Shown: positions 53,696-62,885, counted from the first letter of the stretch. The stretch is 64,000 nucleotides of DNA from Perspicuibacillus lycopersici (GCF_025660475.1 NZ_JAOUSF010000004.1:124001-188000), one strand, 5' to 3'. Program-made: numbers and translations. The notes: generated from the letters alone by a model not told the origin.

Positions 53696-53724
53696 AGTAT
53701 ATAAAATATTTCAGTCGTAAACAA
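53696..53724 (-). promoter_or_regulatory. SigA-type promoter for queT
   Basis: On the minus strand TTGTTT (53724-53719) and TATACT (53701-53696) are separated by 17 nt, a short distance before the preQ1 aptamer. Confidence 0.7.
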
Positions 53725-53845
53725 GGAATACTTTTTATTATAGTGCTTGTAAGTCTTTACAATCGGAATGGAAAAATTCAGGTAACCGGAACACCAATAC
53801 TTAGGAGAAATTAACGTATTTTAAATGAAAATCAACTAAAATTGA

Positions 53846-53877
53846 GAAAAGACATCGAGAGTGGCCTCTTGATGTCT
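53846..53877 (-). terminator. Intrinsic terminator for the coiled-coil gene
   Basis: On the minus strand AGACATCAAGAG pairs with CTCTCGATGTCT around GCCA (one wobble), followed by TTTTC. Confidence 0.75.
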
Positions 53878-53910
53878 TTGTCGAAATTCAAGGAAGTTAA
53901 TTTTACAAAA

Positions 53911-54279
53911 TTAAAATCCGTCTTCTGTTGGACTAAATGGGAAGTTGAAGCGGTTTTCTACTGCACGAAGGCGTTGATTTAATCTTTGGAGACGCCGTGT
54001 TTGTTGTTCATTTACTGTGTTTTGTCTTGTGATTTCACCGTTGATTCGTTGTATTTCGCGATTAATGCGTTGGATTTCTCGGTTTAATCTACGAATTTCA
54101 TCGTTTTGTCTTGTTAATTCCTCTGTTTGTCGTTGACTTTGTCTTTCTAGCTGGGTCATCCGACGCTCTAATGAGGAAGTTTGTCGGACGGAATCTGTAG
54201 GAATAATATTTTCTTGCCCGTAAGGATGTCCTTCAAAATATGGAACTGGCATTGGTGGATAATATCCATATGGAAGCAT
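53911..54279 (-). CDS. Coiled-coil protein with Tyr/Pro-rich start, unknown function
   Basis: A 122-residue protein. The first 30 residues are rich in Tyr, Pro and Gly (MLPYGYYPPMPVPYFEGHPY). Residues about 35-112 form one uninterrupted polar helix dominated by Gln, Arg, Asn and Glu, with seven-residue repeats such as LNREIQRINREIQRINGEI. The end is FNFPFSPTEDGF. The make-up recalls small spore coat or exosporium proteins of Bacillaceae. CATATTTTA about 45-53 bp upstream (54332-54324) matches the SigK -10 pattern CATANNNTA, but no convincing -35 is seen. GAGGAGAG precedes ATG. Confidence 0.75.
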   Translation of the reverse strand: MLPYGYYPPMPVPYFEGHPYGQENIIPTDSVRQTSSLERRMTQLERQSQRQTEELTRQNDEIRRLNREIQRINREIQRINGEITRQNTVNEQQTRRLQRLNQRLRAVENRFNFPFSPTEDGF

Positions 54280-54610
54280 GTGTAGAATCTCTCCTCTTTG
54301 TTAATATTAGTGAAAATTCCCTATAAAATATGACTATCGTAAAGAAATGACCGGGCGATGTACCTATGTCTTTTCGTTTCTTTTTCATTTATAGAAAAGT
54401 AGGGTGTTTTCTCCTTGGCTATCTTGATTTTTATAGGATAATGACCAATAGACGATATATTTGTAAATTTTCTATTATTTTATTTTCTATAGTATCCATT
54501 GCATCTTGTTTAGGAAATGAATTAAACTGAATATCGATAAAGAGGACTTCTTCACTTGTTTTTACTTAATCATACATAGATAAATTTAGCTTGGATTGTG
54601 GTGGATATCG
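54280..54610. other. Intergenic region between divergent coiled-coil and ThrE-like genes
   Basis: The 331-bp gap is very AT-rich. Besides the SigK-like CATATTTTA on the minus strand, no promoter with standard spacing, RNA element or gene was recognised. Confidence 0.4.
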
Positions 54611-55372
54611 GTGGATAAATTATTGGAAAGAAATTATGAAATCAGTGAGGTTTGCTTGCTTGCTGGTAAAATCATATTGGAAAATGGAGCGGAAACGTAT
54701 CGAGTAGAGGATACAATGGTACGGATTGCGTCTGCTTTTGGTGTAGAAAGTGCAGATAGTTATGTAACCCCGACAGCGATTATTTTTACTATTGAAGGGG
54801 ATTATCCGACAAAAACAAAAATGAAACGGATCGTAAAACGAACAACTGATTTAAATAAAGTAGCCATTGTGAATCATATCTCTCGGGAGATTTCTGCAGG
54901 AAATTTAACGATTGAACAAGCATACGAGCAATTATCGGTGGCCGAGAAAACGAACTTCACCTACCCGTTTTGGTTGCAGGTTTTAGCGGCTGCAATTTCT
55001 AGTGCATGCTTTGTAATTATGTTTAATGGCGGATGGATTGACTTTCTTCCCGCATTTTTTGCAGGAGGAGTTGGTTATTTCTTCTTTCTCTTTATTGATC
55101 GCCATGTACATGTCCGATTTTTCTCAGAGTTTTCGGCTTCCTTAATTATTGGGATATGTGCAGTTTTAGTAGTGCACTACGGATTTGGTAGGGCAGTAGA
55201 CAAAATTATTATTGGCTCTGTCATGCCGCTTGTTCCTGGACTTGTCATAACAAATGCGATACGTGATTTAATGGCAGGGCATTTAGTGTCAGGCTTAACG
55301 AAAGGCTCTGAGGCAGTATTAACAGCATTTGCAATTGGATCAGGGATAGCCGTTATATTAGCAATTTTTTAA
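54611..55372 (+). CDS. Threonine/serine exporter family, ThrE N-terminal-type subunit (YjjP-like)
   Basis: About 253 residues. The soluble start holds the ThrE signature LLAGKIILENGAETYRVEDTMVRIA (split: GAETYRVE) and SYVTPTAIIFTIEGD. Five hydrophobic helices follow from about residue 120, ending with IIGSVMPLVPGLVITNAIRDLMAGHLVSGL (split: MPLVPG). It forms a two-part exporter with the next gene. GTG at 54611 is preferred over TTG at 54596 because GGTGG precedes it. Export of threonine, serine or succinate-like acids is known for relatives. Confidence 0.85.
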   Translation: MDKLLERNYEISEVCLLAGKIILENGAETYRVEDTMVRIASAFGVESADSYVTPTAIIFTIEGDYPTKTKMKRIVKRTTDLNKVAIVNHISREISAGNLTIEQAYEQLSVAEKTNFTYPFWLQVLAAAISSACFVIMFNGGWIDFLPAFFAGGVGYFFFLFIDRHVHVRFFSEFSASLIIGICAVLVVHYGFGRAVDKIIIGSVMPLVPGLVITNAIRDLMAGHLVSGLTKGSEAVLTAFAIGSGIAVILAIF

Positions 55373-55386
55373 AGGATGTGAATGAT

Positions 55387-55830
55387 TTGCTCGCACAACT
55401 AGTCACAAGCTTTATTGCAACAAGTGGTTTTGGAATCATCTTCAATGTACCGAAGCAAGCGTTAATAAAATGTGGATTTGTCGGTATGGTAGGTTGGCTG
55501 ATTTATTATTATTTAGTCGAGCAAACGATGGATTCTGTACCGGCGAGTTTTATCGCTGCGTTTTTCATCGCGGTAATTAGCCATGTTTTTGCAAGAAAAT
55601 ATAAAACACCAGTAATCATATTTACCGTTGGTGGCATCATCCCACTAGTTCCTGGTGGTTTGGCATATGATGCGATGCGATATTTTGTGCTTAATGATTA
55701 TAATATGGCCATTCAATTAGCAGCAAAAGTATTAATGATAGCCGGTGCAATTGCGATCGGGATTGTTTTTTCAGAAGTATTTAATCAAGTATATCGAAAT
55801 ATTATGGTTCATTTACGGAAAAATGCTTAA
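55387..55830 (+). CDS. Threonine/serine exporter family, small subunit (YjjB-like)
   Basis: About 147 residues and four hydrophobic helices with GGIIPLVPGGLAYDAMRYF, the counterpart of the MPLVPG motif in the larger subunit. AAAGG lies inside the upstream stop, about 11 nt before TTG at 55387; GTG at 55378 is an alternative with a site that is too close. The two genes correspond to the two halves of ThrE and should work as a complex. Confidence 0.82.
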   Translation: MLAQLVTSFIATSGFGIIFNVPKQALIKCGFVGMVGWLIYYYLVEQTMDSVPASFIAAFFIAVISHVFARKYKTPVIIFTVGGIIPLVPGGLAYDAMRYFVLNDYNMAIQLAAKVLMIAGAIAIGIVFSEVFNQVYRNIMVHLRKNA

Positions 55831-55863
55831 AAAAGCCACTGTACCTGTTCAAGGCAGTGGCTT
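55829..55863. terminator. Bidirectional intrinsic terminator
   Basis: AAGCCACTG pairs with CAGTGGCTT around a 13-nt loop; it lies between the converging exporter and APC genes, with the longer T-run on the minus strand. Confidence 0.8.
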
Positions 55864-55879
55864 CATGTATGTCCAACTA

Positions 55880-57295
55880 TTATTTTTTTTCATCTGCTTT
55901 TAGGTGATTTTGTGCAATCACCTTTTTCGCAAAGATTATTCCACTGAGCAGCAATGCGATGCCTAGTAAAAAAGTTTTCATATCTGCAGTTCCGGCTATC
56001 ATTACCCAACAAGAATAAATGCTTGCCAACGCTGCGATGATTGCATCATGAATCCGTGATTTTCGATGGTCGTATGTTTCACCAGTCCATACTAATTTTA
56101 ATTGAAAAACAGATGCGATAAAATACGGTAGTAAATACGATAATGTTGCGATATAGATTACAAAGTCAAATGCCTGTGATATCGAATTAGAGATAGTTGA
56201 AAAGATAAATAATTGTCCAAGTCCATTCGAAACAATAAGCGAAAATACTGGCATTCCTTTTTTATTTTCTTTTAAAAATGCTGGAAGAAAGAGTCCTTGT
56301 TTTGCTGCTTGATATGGCACCTCCGCGCTTAATAGTATCCAACCGATAGTGGAGCCTAGTAAGCTAATTAAGCCAATTCCAGCTAAAATTTGTCCGCCGA
56401 TAGGTCCTAATACTTTTTCAATTGCATCAATTAATGGTTTTTCTGATTGAATAAGTTCATTTTGTGGAAGTAACCCCATAACAAGAATACTGATGCCAAG
56501 ATAAATGGCTAAAGAAATAATAAGTCCGATAATGGTTGCTCTTTTTACATCAACTTGCTTTCTCGCCCGAGAAGCAAAGACCATTGCAGATTCAATCCCA
56601 ATAAATGCCCATAATGTTGCTAATGCTGCGGAATTGATTTGCCCTAATAAGCTGATGGAGGTTCCATCATTCGTAGTTCTTGGTGCATCCATTGGAACAA
56701 TATTTGCTTTTTCAAATGCGAATAAACTGATGATAATAAATAGGAAGAATCCAATAACTTTTGCAGCGGTAGTGATGAAATTTAGTTTACCAGCACCTTC
56801 GAGTCCACGTAACACGATAAAATGTATTCCCCATAATAAAACCGTACAAAGAATGAAGGTTAATCCATTTCCGACATTTACACTAAAATCACCAATCATA
56901 AACCAAGGCTGTTCACTTAAAAAGATCGGGAAGAATGTCGATAAATAGCTTGCAAACGTTGTAATGATAGCGACATTTCCAGCAAAGTTTCCAATCCAAT
57001 AGCCCCAGGAAGCCATAAATCCGGACAATATTGATATTTTAGATCCTTTAGGGAAAAGTTCTTTTGCATAAATTTGCGGACCGCCAGATAGCTCTGGTTT
57101 CCGAAGTGCTAAATTACCGAATACAAGGGCAATCATTAGCACACCGATACCAGTGAATATCCAGGCGCTAATTACACCTAATGGATTTGCAGCCTCAGAT
57201 AATGATCTTGGGAGCATAAAGATACCCGAACCAACCATGTTTCCGACCACTAACGAAGTTAATATCCATAAACTAAGTTTGTTATTCTTTTGCAT
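55880..57295 (-). CDS. APC-superfamily basic amino-acid/polyamine antiporter (YvsH-like)
   Basis: A 471-residue permease with twelve hydrophobic helices. The substrate region GNMVGSGIFMLPRSL in helix I and TLWAFIGIESAMVFASRARK in helix VI are those of arginine/ornithine and lysine exchangers such as ArcD2, LysP-like YvsH and AdiC relatives. In the same genome segment an agmatine pathway is present, so arginine, lysine, agmatine or putrescine exchange are all possible. It is monocistronic. Confidence 0.85.
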   Translation of the reverse strand: MQKNNKLSLWILTSLVVGNMVGSGIFMLPRSLSEAANPLGVISAWIFTGIGVLMIALVFGNLALRKPELSGGPQIYAKELFPKGSKISILSGFMASWGYWIGNFAGNVAIITTFASYLSTFFPIFLSEQPWFMIGDFSVNVGNGLTFILCTVLLWGIHFIVLRGLEGAGKLNFITTAAKVIGFFLFIIISLFAFEKANIVPMDAPRTTNDGTSISLLGQINSAALATLWAFIGIESAMVFASRARKQVDVKRATIIGLIISLAIYLGISILVMGLLPQNELIQSEKPLIDAIEKVLGPIGGQILAGIGLISLLGSTIGWILLSAEVPYQAAKQGLFLPAFLKENKKGMPVFSLIVSNGLGQLFIFSTISNSISQAFDFVIYIATLSYLLPYFIASVFQLKLVWTGETYDHRKSRIHDAIIAALASIYSCWVMIAGTADMKTFLLGIALLLSGIIFAKKVIAQNHLKADEKK

Positions 57296-57653
57296 GTAAA
57301 ATCTCCTTTATTCAATGGATATATATTGTGATTTTTATTGTTAAAATTGTGTATTTTTATTCTTTACAGTGGATAAATTCCCTAAGAAAGACAATATAAA
57401 TAGACTAGTGATTTTTTTTTGCGCTGTCAATGGAAATAATTATATTAAGATAACAATTTCCGGAAATGTGAACATTTTTTTATACATAAATTTTGATTGA
57501 ATATTCAATATGGTAGAGAAAAGTAATTTTCCCTAAAGTAGACGATTTTTTTGAATTTTGCGAGGGGAAAATCGCTGGAAATCTGTATAGAATGTCTTCA
57601 ATCCTATGCATAATTCTACTATCGTTTATGAACAATAACGAAGAGGTGGTTGA
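57296..57653. other. Divergent intergenic region upstream of yuiD
   Basis: The 358-bp gap between the APC gene and yuiD is AT-rich with no open frame supported by a ribosome site. No RNA element or clear operator was recognised. Confidence 0.4.
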
Positions 57654-58112
57654 ATGAATAAGCCAATAAAAACTGCACTTTTGACAATAGGACTTGCCCA
57701 ATTTCTAAAAATACCATTAAAGAAAATGACGACGGGAAAATGGGAATGGGACACGTTTTTTGAAACGGGAGGGATGCCTAGTTCGCATTCCGCTGGTGTT
57801 GCATCTCTTGCTACATATATTGCCTTAAAACGAGGAATGCGAACCGTCGACTTTTCCTTAGCAACGATTTTTGGTTTGCTCGTCATGTACGATGCCCAAG
57901 GAGTCAGACGGCAAGCGGGAGAAATTTCGATTAAATTAAACGATTTAGAGGAAGAAGTCGAGCGACTGGCAGGTCAGCAGGATCATCATTACCATGATCG
58001 AAAATCGAAAAGATTAAAGGAAATATTAGGACATCAACCAGAGGAAGTCGTCGGTGGAGCATTGTTAGGAATTGCTACTGGAGCATTAGCCTATACATTG
58101 TTGGAGGATTAG
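57654..58112 (+). CDS. yuiD: Divergent PAP2-family protein (YuiD)
   Basis: A 152-residue protein close to B. subtilis YuiD. TGGMPSSHSAGVASLATYI carries the PSSH phosphatase-like motif, and VMYDAQGVRRQAG and GHQPEEVVGGALLGIATGAL complete the family pattern. It has two to three hydrophobic segments and probably sits in the membrane. The phosphatase activity of this subgroup is not established. AGAGGTGG precedes ATG. The 52-bp repeat array begins 71 bp after its stop. Confidence 0.88.
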   Translation: MNKPIKTALLTIGLAQFLKIPLKKMTTGKWEWDTFFETGGMPSSHSAGVASLATYIALKRGMRTVDFSLATIFGLLVMYDAQGVRRQAGEISIKLNDLEEEVERLAGQQDHHYHDRKSKRLKEILGHQPEEVVGGALLGIATGALAYTLLED

Positions 58113-58183
58113 TTTGGAGAATGGATGTACGGGAGAATAGGTTAGAAGTGAACCGAAATTATGGTAGATAGATGATATCATAG

Positions 58184-59222
58184 GGAAAGTGACAAGGAAA
58201 AACGAGTGAAATCCGATTGATGGTGGTCGTCAACAGGAAAGAGAGCAGAAAAAACGAGTGAAATCCGTTTGATAGGGGTAGTCAACAGGAAAGTGAGCAG
58301 GAAAAACGAGTGAAATCCATTTGATAGGGGTAGTCAACAGGAAAGTGAGCAAGAAATTAAAGCGAAATCCTATTGATAGTGATCATCCAAAGGAAAGTGA
58401 GCAGGAAAAACGAGTGAAATCCGTTTGATGGTGATCATCAACAGGAAAGTGAGCAAGAAAAACGAGTGAAATCCGTTTGACAGGGCTCCTCAACACGAAA
58501 GTGAGCAAAAAATTCGAGTGAAATCCGTTTGATGGTGATCAGCCAAAGGAAAGTGAGCAGGAAAAGCGAGTGAAATCCTATTGATAGAGATCCTCAACAG
58601 GAAAGTGAGCAAGAAAAACGAGTGAAATCCGATTGATGGTAATCATCAACAGGAAAGTGAGCAAGAAAAACGAGTGAAATCCGATTGATGGTGATCAGCC
58701 AAAGGAAAGTGAGCAGGAAAAACTAGTGAAATCCGTTTGATAAAGCTCCTCAACGCGAAAGTGAGCAAAAAATTCGAGTGAAATCCGATTGATGGTGATC
58801 ATCAAAAGGAAAGTGAGTAGGACAAACGAGTAAAATCCTATTGATAGAGATCCTCAACAGGAAAGTGAGCAAGAAAAATGAGTGAAATCCGATTGACAGG
58901 GCTCCTCAACACGAAAGTGAGCAAAAAATTCGAGTAAAATCCTATTGATAGAGATCCTCAACAGGAAAGTGAGCAAGAAAAATGAGTGAAATCCATTTGA
59001 CAGGGCCGTCAACAGGAAAGTGAGTAAAAAATTCGAGTAAAATCCAATTGATGGTGGCCGTCAACAGGAAAGTGAGCAAGAAATTAAAGCAAAATCCTAT
59101 TGATAGTGATCATCCAAAGGAAAGTGAGTAGGAAAAACGAGTGAAATCCGTTTGATAAAGCTCCTCGACAGGAAAGTGTACTAAAAAATAAACCGAAATC
59201 CGTTGAATAAAGCCTATCATCA
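58184..59222. repeat. Tandem array of about twenty 52-bp units (minisatellite)
   Basis: Units begin every 52 bp at 58184, 58236, 58288, 58340, 58392 and so on to 58964; the unit at 58964 is 51 bp; units then start at 59015, 59067, 59119 and 59171, the last being degenerate. Each unit has a conserved part of about 31 bp (GAAAGTGAGCAxGAAAA, then ACGAGTGAAATCC) and a more variable part of about 21 bp of the form TTGAT-N7-ATCAA. Variants are shuffled: for example the pair of units at 58340 and 58392 closely recurs at 59067 and 59119. The period is not a multiple of 3 and every unit contains stops, so it is non-coding. No cas genes are near. Confidence 0.95.
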
Positions 59223-59256
59223 TCAAAAGACAAACCATTTCCCCAAAAAGAGCCAG

Positions 59257-59282
59257 CACCTAGAACAGCCTAGGTGTTTTTT
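59257..59282 (+). terminator. Intrinsic terminator just after the repeat array
   Basis: CACCTAG pairs with CTAGGTG around AACAGC and runs into six T. It lies 35 bp beyond the last repeat, so a transcript through the array from yuiD or an internal promoter would end here. Confidence 0.8.
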
Positions 59283-59607
59283 GTCATCTCCATCTTACTT
59301 TATTACAAAACTATACCTGATTGTTGTCAAATTGAAAGGAAATTGCAAAGGGAACGATATAATGTTTTGTTACGATATATCATATCCACCTGTGTGCCTA
59401 ATCACGAACTAATATTATCATTCTGTAATAAATATCTTCAGGTGAATATTAATTTTTTCAACAAATTTCTACAAGAAAATGAAAAAATTTGTGGTATTTT
59501 AAAAAAAACTATTTTCTTATTGTTGTAGTTAAACAGCTTAAGTGTTGAGCATGCTTTAAAGTAATAGCAACAATCTATAAGAATTCTAAAAAGTAAAGGT
59601 GATGAAC

Positions 59608-62343
59608 ATGACAATTGAGGATAAGTTAATTACGAAATCCTATTACGAGTTATTAATAAATCAAAACGAAAAAAAGCATCCGATTGAACAATTAGGTGAA
59701 CTATTTTTAGAAGAGCAAAAGCAAGAAATTCCAGATGCATCTTTTATTCGTTATTCCCAAGGGGAAGTCTATTTTCATAATCGCGACTATGAAGCAGCAA
59801 TTTACAAATGGGAAAATGTACATAACGAATTGAAAGCATGGGCAAGCAAAAATAGTGCGGATGCCTATATGGAACTTGAGCTTTTTACTACAGCTGAGGA
59901 GCTTTATAAATCCATTCAAACCGACTCCCTCGTATTGCGTACTGAAGTGATGCTTCAATTATTTTCTCTCTACCTAAAACAAGAAAACTTCCAGCAGGCA
60001 GACAAGGTAATTAAAGAAACGGTCGCATTAAATCCTAGTTATCCAGATGTTACAACGATAGCCCATCGCTTTTATGAGCAACAAAAGGATTGGCAAAGTG
60101 CGATTGATTTGGCAATTGAAGAAGGAATCCGGACAGAATCATTAAACTGGTTTGAAATTTTAAAATCATATGTCCACAAAGGATATACGAAAGATTTAGC
60201 TCCAAATTATTTCCATGATTCCTTTGTAACGATAGCACAGCAGGATCTAGACTTTTTGGAGCAGTTTATTGTTGCACTTGATAAAACCTATCAAGAGAAG
60301 GAATTGTATTTTGAATGGATAAAGCAATTGAATCAATTTTTCCTACATACGATGCTGGATGAGCAGTATGTTTGGATGGAGCTACCATTCCTATATCAGT
60401 CGATTGTTGCGGAATTACTAAGTGGAAAATATTTCATTCGAGAAATAGCAGAAATTGTTCCAGATGTGTTAACTGTATGGGTGAAGCTTGTGAAACCAAC
60501 GGAAGGTGTTATCCCAGCTGCGGCAATTTTTGCTTGGAATGAAATGATGCCAAGTACGATGGATCAAGAAACGATTCGAACAGCAGAGCACATCATCTTT
60601 CATGCAGAAAATGATGTCGATGTATTGGAAAAAAGTCAACAGCTTTGCCAAATGGTGATGGATTGGGCGGCAGAAAATCAGTTGGAAATTAGTGGACGAT
60701 TACAGTTTTTAAGTAATCAACTTTTAGAATCGGAGCGCCAACATATTGGTATCATTAGTATGGCTGGATCGGATAAATCGTTATTTATCAATTCCTTGCT
60801 TAATGAGCCATTATTACAGGAAGCACCATCCTCTGTCATGTCCTTGTATACCTTCGGAGAGAGCGTGAATATTACCGAGTATAAGGATAGTGCGATAAGA
60901 GAGATTACGACATTAGAGGAATACACGCAAATCGCCACACAACGAAGACGCTCGCTTGATATATTAATGGATGTTCAGCTTCCTAATCGTTGGTTGGCGA
61001 ACGAAGCAATTGGTTTGCTTGATACTCCTGATTTGAGTGGTGCGCGGACAACATTACCACATCTAGATGATTATTTCTATTTTGTCGATTCCCTTCTCTA
61101 CGTTTTAGATGAGGACGGAAATTTAACAGATAAAGAAATAGAAGTAATTCACCATATTAAGAAAAACTATCCGGGTATCCCACTTCATTTTGTCGTAATG
61201 AATTGGAATCAGCCAGAACAAGCCGATAGTATGCTGACAAATGTATTATTAAATGAAGTAGTGCCTAATGAAACACCATATCAATATTTTGACACAGAAG
61301 CTTATCGTAGAGGGCTATACGAGCTTCTTCAATCAACATGGAAGGTGGAGTATAATCCGAGTGCACGTTTGAAGAAATATTTATATATATTGAAGAAAAT
61401 GATGGCGGGTCTTTTAGAGCAACGAGTAAAAATGGAAAATAATTTAGCAGAGGCGATTCAAAGCAAAGAAGATTTACTAGCAAGGGTAAACGGAGCTATT
61501 CATCAATTGGAAGATCTCGAGCGTGAAAAAATAGATATGATTTCTCAAAGCTATATATTAGTGAGAGAAGAAATTAAAAAGGAAATTGTAAAGAAACTGC
61601 CGAAGCTACTCCAAGAGTGCTCCACTTCTATTGATGAATCCAGTGATTTCAGTAAAATTCATCAGGAATTAAACAAAGAAATGAACAAAAAAATTGGCAG
61701 CTTTATTAATACGAAAATCTTACCAGATTTTCTCGAACGGATTAATGAATGGTTACTCCTATCCAAAGGAGAACTTCAGCATAGTAAACATTTCTTAGAG
61801 GAAATTAGTGAAGGCTTTAATGCAATGATGGGCACAGAAACATTACAGCTTCCATGTGATTTTAAAGTAGTAGAGGATTGGCAACGAGATATCGATCGCC
61901 TAACGAGTAGAATATATGTACCGAAAGAAAATATTTTGTTACGATTTACTCCTTCTCAAGTATTGCTAAAAAGTGCCGGTAAACTTTTAAATGCCTTTTC
62001 GCAAAATAAATCAATGCTTGCTAAACGGTATAAGAGCTTTATAGAATCAGAAGATTATTTGGAGGTAGCTCAATCGGTTGCAGATAACTTTGTCGCTCCA
62101 TTTGTTATTTTAGAGCAAGGACTGGAGCGGGATGTGACAATATTCTTCAAGGAATCCTTTAGTACATTGAAGAATTTAGTGGAGGATACGAAGGAAGAGG
62201 TAGCAAATCGGAAAATGGAAATGGAAAAACTGAAAGAAAATCCAGAGGCGTTCCGTGATCCATTAACGATTTTTGAAATCATTCTACTGCAATATAAATA
62301 TATTTTAGAAGCAAAGGAAATGGTGAAGATAGGGGAATATTAA
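59608..62343 (+). CDS. Large TPR protein with degenerate dynamin-like GTPase domain
   Basis: About 911 residues. Residues 1-350 are helical and TPR-like (AEELYKSIQTDSLVLRTEVM, QADKVIKETVALNPSYPDV). A GTPase-like domain follows: ISMAGSDKSLFINSLL at about 382 in the P-loop position, LLDTPDLSGARTTL at about 471 (G3) and VVMNWNQPEQAD at about 531 (G4). These depart from GxxxxGKS, DTPG and NKxD, so nucleotide binding may be weak or lost. From about 600 on come long coiled coils with an amphipathic or weakly hydrophobic stretch near 790-830. The arrangement resembles bacterial dynamin-like proteins that act at membranes. ATG at 59608 follows AAAGGTG at 6 nt. Confidence 0.75.
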   Translation: MTIEDKLITKSYYELLINQNEKKHPIEQLGELFLEEQKQEIPDASFIRYSQGEVYFHNRDYEAAIYKWENVHNELKAWASKNSADAYMELELFTTAEELYKSIQTDSLVLRTEVMLQLFSLYLKQENFQQADKVIKETVALNPSYPDVTTIAHRFYEQQKDWQSAIDLAIEEGIRTESLNWFEILKSYVHKGYTKDLAPNYFHDSFVTIAQQDLDFLEQFIVALDKTYQEKELYFEWIKQLNQFFLHTMLDEQYVWMELPFLYQSIVAELLSGKYFIREIAEIVPDVLTVWVKLVKPTEGVIPAAAIFAWNEMMPSTMDQETIRTAEHIIFHAENDVDVLEKSQQLCQMVMDWAAENQLEISGRLQFLSNQLLESERQHIGIISMAGSDKSLFINSLLNEPLLQEAPSSVMSLYTFGESVNITEYKDSAIREITTLEEYTQIATQRRRSLDILMDVQLPNRWLANEAIGLLDTPDLSGARTTLPHLDDYFYFVDSLLYVLDEDGNLTDKEIEVIHHIKKNYPGIPLHFVVMNWNQPEQADSMLTNVLLNEVVPNETPYQYFDTEAYRRGLYELLQSTWKVEYNPSARLKKYLYILKKMMAGLLEQRVKMENNLAEAIQSKEDLLARVNGAIHQLEDLEREKIDMISQSYILVREEIKKEIVKKLPKLLQECSTSIDESSDFSKIHQELNKEMNKKIGSFINTKILPDFLERINEWLLLSKGELQHSKHFLEEISEGFNAMMGTETLQLPCDFKVVEDWQRDIDRLTSRIYVPKENILLRFTPSQVLLKSAGKLLNAFSQNKSMLAKRYKSFIESEDYLEVAQSVADNFVAPFVILEQGLERDVTIFFKESFSTLKNLVEDTKEEVANRKMEMEKLKENPEAFRDPLTIFEIILLQYKYILEAKEMVKIGEY

Positions 62344-62379
62344 TTACGAGATCTTATCCATCTTTTGCTAATGTTGACG

Positions 62380-62406
62380 AAAGAGGGCAAATCGTCCTCT
62401 TTTTGT
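62380..62406 (+). terminator. Intrinsic terminator after the dynamin-like gene
   Basis: AAAGAGGGC pairs with GTCCTCTTT around AAATC, followed by T residues. Confidence 0.75.
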
Positions 62407-62501
62407 TTTGTCTTCATAGTAGTGAACTTGTCCAAAACCTATGTTCTATTTTTCTATAACACTCATAAGCTGTATAGAGAAAAGGATAGGGGGAATCGAT
62501 A

Positions 62502-62885
62502 ATGGACGGTGTGCTCATTACCGAGGCAATGGTGGAACGTTATCATGAACTAAATAAACAGGCGAAGGAATTAGAGAAAGAATTATCCAAGCTGAAAAAG
62601 TCATTTAATCTTTATTTTGATTTGACAGTTGGGCAAAATGAAAAAGGCGAGCTTGCCTTTGAAAATTATGTGCTCCAGCGGCAAATTCGTACATCGGAAA
62701 AATTTCGGGAAGAGGCAGTTCAAAAATTAGAAGAGATGCGCTTAACGGATTGTATAAAAGTAGAGAAAAAAGTTGATGAGGAAAAAGTAAACGCGGCAAT
62801 TACGCTTGGAATTATTCCAGCTGATTCATTATCTGACTTGAAGGATAGAAAGCATTCGTCAGCAATTTACGTAAGAGAGCTTTAA
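62502..62885 (+). CDS. Small coiled-coil protein of unknown function
   Basis: A 127-residue charged protein. An N-terminal coiled coil (YHELNKQAKELEKELSKLKK, about 14-33) is followed by a short strand-containing part (YFDLTVGQNEKGELAFENYV) and a C-terminal helix plus loop (VDEEKVNAAITLGIIPADSL). No family is recognised; the shape is reminiscent of small phage or mobile-element proteins, but nothing else around it is phage-like. GGGGG lies 10 nt before ATG. It is flanked by terminators on both sides, so it is monocistronic. Confidence 0.6.
   Translation: MDGVLITEAMVERYHELNKQAKELEKELSKLKKSFNLYFDLTVGQNEKGELAFENYVLQRQIRTSEKFREEAVQKLEEMRLTDCIKVEKKVDEEKVNAAITLGIIPADSLSDLKDRKHSSAIYVREL

Noticed and set aside
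58184..59222. CRISPR array
   Set aside because: The regular conserved/variable alternation looks CRISPR-like, but the variable parts are related variants that recur, the conserved part itself varies, and no cas gene or leader is near.
59203..59528. Two overlapping frames after the repeat array
   Set aside because: They run through the terminator at 59257-59282 and have no ribosome sites or recognisable sequence.
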